The notes beneath the pieces were generated by a model. That model was not told the origin of the DNA, ran no database searches, and was given only the letters and a program-made list of their open reading frames with translations. Both the position numbers and the translations under genes were made by a program. From Campylobacterales bacterium (GTDB lineage Bacteria > Campylobacterota > Campylobacteria > Campylobacterales > QNZT01): 20,385 bases of DNA. Of this stretch, positions 16,277 to 20,385 are shown piece after piece; position 1 is the stretch's first letter; each line of letters starts with the position of its first letter. Location of the stretch: assembly GCA_015663225.1 (NCBI GenBank), contig DQSO01000170.1, positions 1-20,385 of the forward strand, read 5' to 3'.

Positions 16277-17316
16277 TGTCTTCCTTTACAAAGTCTATTA
16301 AACTCTTTTCTTTTTATCTCTTTTAACTCACCATTGATATATGAAAACCTTATAGGTCCTCTACTTTTAAACTCAACTAATTTGCCATTGAAATAAAACT
16401 TAATAAATTTATGACCTATCATGAGAAGTTGTTCTTTTGAACCATCTATATCAACTTTTTTTCCAGCTCGTGCTAAAAAATCTTTTTTCTTTAGTGTTTC
16501 AAGGTCAATAGTACCTATCCAAACTTTTGATGTTGGTACTATATATATTTCATTTGTTACTGCATCTGTTAGAACTTTACTCTCATTTTCATCATCCTCT
16601 ATCTCTATCGAAGCTTCTGCATTTTTAACAATCTCTTTCTCTTGTAACTCACTATTTAATTGAGAAAGATCTGATCCATTACTAGTATTAGCCTCTGTTG
16701 ATAGTATTTGACTATTTATTGCTTCTTTTATCTCTTTGGTAGGTTTAATTTCCTCTTTTTTATCATTTAGTATACTTCTTAAATCCAACTCTACTTCCGC
16801 ACTATTTGTATCAATTTCTACTTTTTTTATCTCTTTATTCTCGTCTTGATTCAATTTATCTAAATTTATTTTTGCATCTTTAATCTCATCTGTGTTTTCA
16901 GTAGTTGCTATTGCTAACTGTGTTGGATTTTCAAAGTTTAGCAAATCATATTTATCAACCAAATAGATAATAGAACCTATTGCAAGTCCTAAAAAGACGA
17001 TTGTAAAAAAACCTTTTTTATTTTTTTCACTCTTTACATCTTCCACTATCAATGGTTCTTGTACTTTTATATCAGATCTATTCTCTTGCAAATATTCAAT
17101 GTATTTATTTTTTAAATCACTCAAATCAATATTATATTCTCGTTGAAGTATCTGTATAAAACCCATTGCTTTTGTTTTATTGATATTTTTAAAGTTACCA
17201 TTTAAAAAGTTACTAAGCTCATCTACATATATAAAAGTTTTATTTGCTACTTCTTGAAGTCCTAGTCCTACTAGATACTCAACACCATTTTGCTTTACTT
17301 CTTCATTTTCATTCAT
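16270..17316 (-). CDS. Bitopic membrane protein with RodZ-like architecture
   Basis: 348 aa. The N-terminal 80 residues are cytoplasmic and helical, with YLVGLGLQEVANKT (14-27) and MGFIQILQREYNIDLSDL (51-68). This resembles the helix-turn-helix of RodZ ('gLsleevA..T', 'GFlr.YA..LgLd'). A basic patch (KSEKNKKG, 95-102) precedes one membrane helix at about 103-120, which gives an N-in orientation. A low-complexity Glu/Lys/Asn-rich linker follows (about 130-255), then a C-terminal beta-rich domain from about 262 (KVWIGTIDLETL, LLMIGHKFIKFYFNGKLVEF). RodZ has the same order: HTH, one TM near residue 110, linker, beta domain. The match is by architecture and weak motifs, not clear identity. It starts by TAATG overlap with rlmB. 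Confidence 0.75.
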   Translation of the reverse strand: MNENEEVKQNGVEYLVGLGLQEVANKTFIYVDELSNFLNGNFKNINKTKAMGFIQILQREYNIDLSDLKNKYIEYLQENRSDIKVQEPLIVEDVKSEKNKKGFFTIVFLGLAIGSIIYLVDKYDLLNFENPTQLAIATTENTDEIKDAKINLDKLNQDENKEIKKVEIDTNSAEVELDLRSILNDKKEEIKPTKEIKEAINSQILSTEANTSNGSDLSQLNSELQEKEIVKNAEASIEIEDDENESKVLTDAVTNEIYIVPTSKVWIGTIDLETLKKKDFLARAGKKVDIDGSKEQLLMIGHKFIKFYFNGKLVEFKSRGPIRFSYINGELKEIKRKEFNRLCKGRQW

Positions 17317-17993
17317 TATCTCATCCTATCACATAGTAATGCACTAGCTACACTCACATTTAGTGAATCAAACTCTCTTTGCATTTTAATTTTTATTTTT
17401 TTATCACACATATTTAGTACTCTATTTGTTAGACCCATACCTTCACTACCAAGTATTAAAGCTTTTTTACCTTCAAACTTCAAATCTCTAACATCTTCAC
17501 CACTCATATGGGCACCATAAACACTAAATGAACTCTGTTTAAGCTCATTTATCACAGTTACTATATCTTTGCTCAAGCTAACTGGCATATCAAGCATAGC
17601 ACCACTGCTACTTCTCATTATACCCTCTGCACTTATCTGATTTACCATTGAGATAACTATACCACTAACACCTAAAGCATAGGCACTTCGTATAATTGCT
17701 CCAATATTACCAACATCAGTAACACCAGCAAGAACTAAAACAAAATCTCCATCTTTTATCTCGCTAAAAGATGTAAATTCATAATCTTTAACTTTAAGTA
17801 AAAAACCTTGGTGATTTCCGCCACGAGCCAGTGCTTGTGCTTTTTTATTATCGGGTTTTTTTATCTCTACATTTAGCTTCACAAGTCGTGAAAAAAGCTT
17901 TTTATCGATCTCTTTAGCTAAGTAAATCTCCTCTATCATGTGAGGATATTTGTTTAACATATATAAAAAAATTTGTTTGCCGTATATTATCAT
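17316..17993 (-). CDS. rlmB: TrmH/SpoU-family 23S rRNA 2'-O-methyltransferase (RlmB-like)
   Basis: Knotted SPOUT methyltransferase of 225 aa, best read as RlmB (23S Gm2251 in the P loop). The short N-terminal substrate domain starts MIIYGKQIF and ends in the HQGF motif (61-64). The catalytic domain has motif 1 NIGAIIRSA (96-104), motif 2 LILGSEGMGL (179-188) and motif 3 LNVSVASALLC (211-221). Motif 1 carries the Asn and Arg expected for catalysis. An in-frame TAA four codons upstream fixes the start at or after 17993; no Shine-Dalgarno sequence is visible. A 46-nt gap separates it from rsmI, one of the two larger gaps in this gene string. Another SpoU target (a tRNA) cannot be excluded. Confidence 0.9.
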   Translation of the reverse strand: MIIYGKQIFLYMLNKYPHMIEEIYLAKEIDKKLFSRLVKLNVEIKKPDNKKAQALARGGNHQGFLLKVKDYEFTSFSEIKDGDFVLVLAGVTDVGNIGAIIRSAYALGVSGIVISMVNQISAEGIMRSSSGAMLDMPVSLSKDIVTVINELKQSSFSVYGAHMSGEDVRDLKFEGKKALILGSEGMGLTNRVLNMCDKKIKIKMQREFDSLNVSVASALLCDRMR

Positions 17994-18039
17994 AAATTCA
18001 TTTTACTAAAAGATGTTTAAAGTGGTATTATTTAGGAGG

Positions 18040-18846
18040 TTAAATTAACTCGTTGTAGCAATCTTTTGTACTTTTTCCTGTAATTTTTGATAAAAGTTTT
18101 GCTTTTTGCTTTTTTGGAATATCTAAAGAGGCAATATCATCTAGTGTAACTGAGCCTTCACTCTTAGTATCACTATTTAAAACTACTACCCATTCACCTT
18201 TGATAGTTTGATTTTGTAGCTCATTAAATATCTCTTTTGCAGTATTTTTATAAGTTTTTTGATAGATCTTTGTTGCTTCTTTTATAAGAAAAATTTCTCT
18301 ATTTTCATCGATGTTACAAATCTGCTCAATCAATTTTAAAAGCCTATGAGGTGATTCATATAAAATCGTTACAAACCCACTAAACATTGCTTTTTCAAGT
18401 TCACTCTCTCTATCATCTCCCTTATGTGGTAAAAATCCATAAAATAGAAATCTACTTTGACAAAAACCACTTGAAGCATAAGCTAAAGTTAGAGCATTTG
18501 CACCAGGAAGAACATCATACTCAATATTATTAGTTCGACAAAATTCTATTAAATAAGATCCAGGGTCACTAATACAAGGCATACCTGCATCACTCATATA
18601 TGCAACATCATCATCAAAAATAGACATATCTATCTCAGATAAAACATATTTTTCATTATGTGAATGTAGTGAAATGTACTTTTGAATATTGGTTTTTAAA
18701 TCATATCGAATAGTTAAAAGGTTTATAAGTTTTTTAGTAACTCTTGTATCTTCACAAAAAATTACTTGGCAAGAAGAGAGGAGTCTTAAACTCCTCATCG
18801 AAATATCTTCTAAATTCCCAATAGGTGTTGGGATTAAATGAAGCAA
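18040..18846 (-). CDS. rsmI: 16S rRNA (cytidine1402-2'-O)-methyltransferase RsmI
   Basis: Tetrapyrrole-methylase-fold SAM enzyme of 268 aa that 2'-O-methylates C1402 at the ribosomal P site. Motifs: LIPTPIGNLEDIS (4-16), FCEDTRVTKKL (30-40), YMSDAGMPCISDPG (83-96), then LPGANALTLAYASSGF and FYGFLPHKGDDR. The small C-terminal domain ends KSTKDCYNELI, as in other RsmI proteins. It starts with TTG at 18846, just after the rpmE stop (TAA, three bases, TTG), with no good Shine-Dalgarno sequence, so coupled translation is likely. From memory it occupies the place of C. jejuni Cj0154c. Length is near the usual 270-290 aa. Confidence 0.95.
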   Translation of the reverse strand: MLHLIPTPIGNLEDISMRSLRLLSSCQVIFCEDTRVTKKLINLLTIRYDLKTNIQKYISLHSHNEKYVLSEIDMSIFDDDVAYMSDAGMPCISDPGSYLIEFCRTNNIEYDVLPGANALTLAYASSGFCQSRFLFYGFLPHKGDDRESELEKAMFSGFVTILYESPHRLLKLIEQICNIDENREIFLIKEATKIYQKTYKNTAKEIFNELQNQTIKGEWVVVLNSDTKSEGSVTLDDIASLDIPKKQKAKLLSKITGKSTKDCYNELI

Positions 18847-18849
18847 AAC

Positions 18850-19050
18850 TTATTTTAAGTTATATTTTTTGTTAAACTTCTCAACTCTACCAGCAGCATC
18901 AACTATTTTCTCACTACCTGTGAAAAACGGATGGCACTCATTACAAACATCAACTCTTATCTCTGGTCTATTTGACATTGAGTCAAAACTATTTCCACAA
19001 GCACATGATATTTTACATTCTACATAGTTTGGATGAATATCTTTTTTCAT
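18850..19050 (-). CDS. rpmE: 50S ribosomal protein L31 (zinc-binding type)
   Basis: 66-aa large-subunit protein that bridges the central protuberance and the 30S head. It is the C+ (zinc-ribbon) form: Cys16, Cys18, Cys36 and Cys39 form the zinc site, with a further Cys12, and [19 protein letters not shown] (41-59) is the family signature. Zinc-type L31 is often paired with a zinc-free paralogue under Zur control; none is in this window. The start ATG has AAGGA 3 nt upstream. An extended -10 promoter and a hairpin lie in the 114-nt gap before it, so it can probably be transcribed independently of rsmE. Confidence 0.97.
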   Translation of the reverse strand: MKKDIHPNYVECKISCACGNSFDSMSNRPEIRVDVCNECHPFFTGSEKIVDAAGRVEKFNKKYNLK

Positions 19051-19089
19051 TCATAATTCCTTTATCGTGTTTAAATTCTCTTTCTATTG

Positions 19090-19118
19090 AAAAAACAGTA
19101 GACTTAAAAAAAGCCTAC
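19090..19118 (-). terminator. Terminator-like hairpin in the rpmE leader
   Basis: On the minus strand GTAGGCTT, a TTTTT loop and AAGTCTAC form an 8-bp stem with one G-U pair, followed two bases later by TTTTTT (19095-19090). The U-tract follows only on the minus strand, so the element is directional. It lies downstream of the rpmE promoter at 19145-19153. It is therefore either the end of rsmE transcripts or an attenuator in the L31 leader. Confidence 0.55.
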
Positions 19119-19144
19119 CGCTATATAGGGGGAGGGGAAATACT

Positions 19145-19153
19145 ATTATATCA
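19145..19153 (-). promoter_or_regulatory. Extended -10 promoter (TGATATAAT) for rpmE
   Basis: TGATATAAT matches the extended -10 consensus TGNTATAAT perfectly and is preceded by eight T residues, the T-rich signature of Campylobacterota sigma-70 promoters. The predicted start near 19138 gives a leader of about 88 nt that begins with a striking C-rich run (CCCCTCCCCC, 19137-19128) and contains the terminator-like hairpin. Confidence 0.7.
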
Positions 19154-19164
19154 AAAAAAACTTA

Positions 19165-19827
19165 TTAAATCAAGAGCTTTGAAGCAACTGCTACTACTGC
19201 TGTTTCACTTTTAAGTATATTTTGACTGTCAAATGCTATTTTTTCTTGCTTTTTTAATAGCTCTCTCTCTTCTTCACTAAACCCACCTTCACACCCAATC
19301 AATACTTTTTTTAACCTTTTAAAACTCTTTTCTCCTCCAAAATCCAAAAAAGCTAAATCACTATTTTTACTAAGTATAGTTTTAAGTTCATTAACAACTT
19401 CAAGCTCCATTAAGTGGGTTCTTCCTGATTGTTGGCTAGAGTTTATAAGTATAGATTTTAACTTTAATAAATCAATCTTAAAGTTCTTTTGACTCCTATC
19501 GCAATAGACAAAAGTTATCTTTGTAACACCAATCTGATTTAAGAATGGAAGAGTTTTTATGATAATTTTTGGATCAATTATGCACCAAAATATATGTAGC
19601 TTTTTATCTATAGATTTTTTTTCAAAACTTTTTGAAAAAAGAGTTAAAGTAAGAGTTTTTTTTGATATATTTTCAATAGTATACTTATAAAGAGTGTCAT
19701 TTTTTAAGTTTCTAAGATGAAGTTTGTCACCCTCTTTGTATCTTCTTACCCTTACTATATACTTATAAAGTTCACCTTCAAGCTCTAGTGTTTGATTACC
19801 AGAATCTTCACTAAAAATGTACTGCAT
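19165..19827 (-). CDS. rsmE: 16S rRNA (uracil1498-N3)-methyltransferase RsmE
   Basis: SPOUT-class SAM enzyme of 220 aa that methylates N3 of U1498 in helix 44, near the decoding site. An N-terminal PUA-like domain starts MQYIF and includes HLRN (37-40). The knotted domain carries the family segments SSQQSGR (130-136), IGCEGGFSEEE (177-187) and ILKSETAVVAVASKLL (204-219), the last close to the canonical 'LR.ETA'. It is slightly shorter than the usual 240 aa, with losses in loops rather than motifs. The ATG at 19827 lies inside the end of the membrane-protein gene (17-nt overlap), suggesting coupled translation. Confidence 0.95.
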   Translation of the reverse strand: MQYIFSEDSGNQTLELEGELYKYIVRVRRYKEGDKLHLRNLKNDTLYKYTIENISKKTLTLTLFSKSFEKKSIDKKLHIFWCIIDPKIIIKTLPFLNQIGVTKITFVYCDRSQKNFKIDLLKLKSILINSSQQSGRTHLMELEVVNELKTILSKNSDLAFLDFGGEKSFKRLKKVLIGCEGGFSEEERELLKKQEKIAFDSQNILKSETAVVAVASKLLI

Positions 19828-20227
19828 AAGCTACAAAACCTATAACAATAAAAACAAAAGTATCAGTCATATATTTCTTTCTACCATACATAATAAAATT
19901 TTTCTGACTCTCAAGATTTCTAACTCTACTTCTTTTAAAAGCAATATTTAACTTAACACTCGTAACTATCATGTGAAGCACTGCTAAAACCATTATAATA
20001 ATCTTAAATGTTATAACAAACTTCATAACAACCCAAGCTAAAAATCCAGTAAAAATCAAAATTGCCAAAAACATAAAATAAACTAAAGAGCCTCTCTCAT
20101 AACTTCTAGTAAGTCTTGCATAATCTTCTCTTGTAAAAAATATAAATAGCATAATAATAGTAGTTAAAATAGTAATAATTAAAAATGAAACATGTGTTAA
20201 AAGTGAAGCTGTCATAAGTTCTTGCAT
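19811..20227 (-). CDS. Four-helix integral membrane protein of unknown function
   Basis: 138 aa with four predicted membrane helices at about 11-31, 48-68, 70-92 and 121-137. Charged cytoplasmic loops FTREDYARLTRSYERG (31-46) and KRSRVRNLESQKN (98-110) place both ends on the periplasmic side. His12, His85 and His137 lie in or beside helices, so a heme or metal role is conceivable, but I recognise no family. It is not HemJ, whose signature is absent. The ATG at 20227 has AAGGA 5 nt upstream and is the first gene of the long leftward string. From memory it occupies the slot of C. jejuni Cj0157c ('integral membrane protein'). Confidence 0.85.
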   Translation of the reverse strand: MQELMTASLLTHVSFLIITILTTIIMLFIFFTREDYARLTRSYERGSLVYFMFLAILIFTGFLAWVVMKFVITFKIIIMVLAVLHMIVTSVKLNIAFKRSRVRNLESQKNFIMYGRKKYMTDTFVFIVIGFVAYAVHF

Positions 20228-20294
20228 AAAAATCCTTTATACTTAAAAATCTATGCTATCAAAAAACTATTTAAATTGAGAAATGGAAGTATCT

Positions 20295-20309
20295 TGAAAA
20301 TCATTATCA
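20295..20309 (+). promoter_or_regulatory. Fur box 1 (7-1-7 inverted repeat)
   Basis: TGAAAATCATTATCA matches the Fur 7-1-7 core TGATAATCATTATCA at 14 of 15 positions, and 15 of 19 of the classic 19-bp box. It would sit at about -57 to -43 relative to a start near 20352 for the rightward gene that begins just past the window. Confidence 0.65.
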
Positions 20310-20339
20310 ATATTAAGTAATAATTAAGATAACTTCGTG

Positions 20340-20345
20340 TAATAT
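20340..20345 (+). promoter_or_regulatory. Candidate -10 element for the gene beyond the window
   Basis: TAATAT, directly preceded by TG, 32 nt ahead of a strong Shine-Dalgarno AAGGAG (20378-20383). The predicted start near 20352 lies at the left edge of the second Fur box. The coding sequence must begin within about 10 nt after the window ends. Confidence 0.45.
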
Positions 20346-20351
20346 TCAAAT

Positions 20352-20366
20352 CGATAATCATTTTCA
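20352..20366 (+). promoter_or_regulatory. Fur box 2 (7-1-7 inverted repeat)
   Basis: CGATAATCATTTTCA matches the Fur core at 13 of 15 positions and lies between the candidate -10 and the Shine-Dalgarno sequence, a position that would block transcription when iron-loaded Fur binds. Its centre is 57 bp from that of box 1. Confidence 0.6.
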
Positions 20367-20385
20367 ATATTTAATTTAAGGAGTT

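Noticed and set aside
18034..18039. Strong AGGAGG on the plus strand between rlmB and rsmI
   Set aside because: No start codon follows at usable spacing (the first TTG is immediately followed by TAG), so it does not mark a hidden plus-strand gene.
17994..18039. A separate promoter for rlmB in the 46-nt gap
   Set aside because: Only a weak TAATAC is seen, with no extended -10 or T-rich stretch; not enough to annotate.
19128..19137. G-quadruplex from the GGGGGAGGGG run
   Set aside because: Only two G runs are present, and no further G tracts nearby to complete a four-tract quadruplex.
1..20385. CRISPR array, insertion sequence, prophage, toxin-antitoxin or defence island
   Set aside because: No spaced direct-repeat array, transposase, integrase, terminal repeats or related genes were found; the window reads as core chromosome.

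Overview
The window is AT-rich bacterial chromosome from the Campylobacterota (formerly Epsilonproteobacteria). Three things support this: the protein families, the compact operons with T-rich extended -10 promoters, and the gene order. From memory, that order resembles Campylobacter jejuni Cj0148c-Cj0157c and Helicobacter pylori HP0822-HP0823 and HP1429-HP1431. The genes suggest a free-living Sulfurimonas- or Arcobacter-like relative rather than a gut pathogen, but the genus is not resolved by eye.

Layout. (1) 1-2084: the first codons of a leftward gene, then a methyl-accepting chemotaxis protein with a NIT (nitrate/nitrite) sensor domain behind a sigma-28-type promoter. (2) 2081-7778, minus strand: a five-gene operon, ksgA - RNase J - kdsD - rluB - rarA, covering rRNA modification, RNA decay, Kdo synthesis and fork rescue. 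It probably starts from a leaderless or nearly leaderless promoter. (3) 7853-10431, plus strand: ilvD (branched-chain amino acids), then an HDOD-domain protein with a second sigma-28-type promoter of the same geometry as the first. (4) 10501-10576: tRNA-Phe(GAA) with its own promoter. (5) 10588-20227, minus strand: a long, mostly overlapping gene string. It runs 4-TM membrane protein - rsmE - rpmE - rsmI - rlmB - RodZ-like membrane protein - periplasmic protein - alaC-type aminotransferase - hom - formate dehydrogenase-like molybdoenzyme - yraN. (6) 20228-20385: an intergenic region with two Fur-box-like operators. The window ends on the Shine-Dalgarno sequence of an unseen rightward gene, presumably iron-regulated.

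The two minus-strand blocks are dominated by ribosome and RNA maintenance: RsmA, RsmE, RsmI, RlmB, RluB, RNase J and L31. Amino-acid genes (hom, alaC) and an envelope pair are appended. The plus-strand genes at both sigma-28-type sites point to the motility and chemotaxis regulon.

I see no CRISPR array, insertion sequence, prophage, toxin-antitoxin pair or defence system, and no wholly new multi-gene system. The points most worth a second look are: the molybdoenzyme inserted between hom and yraN; the RodZ-like architecture of an otherwise anonymous membrane protein; the paired sigma-28-type promoters; the double Fur operator; the rpmE leader hairpin; and an 11-bp GNRA-capped hairpin where the chemoreceptor and rarA converge.
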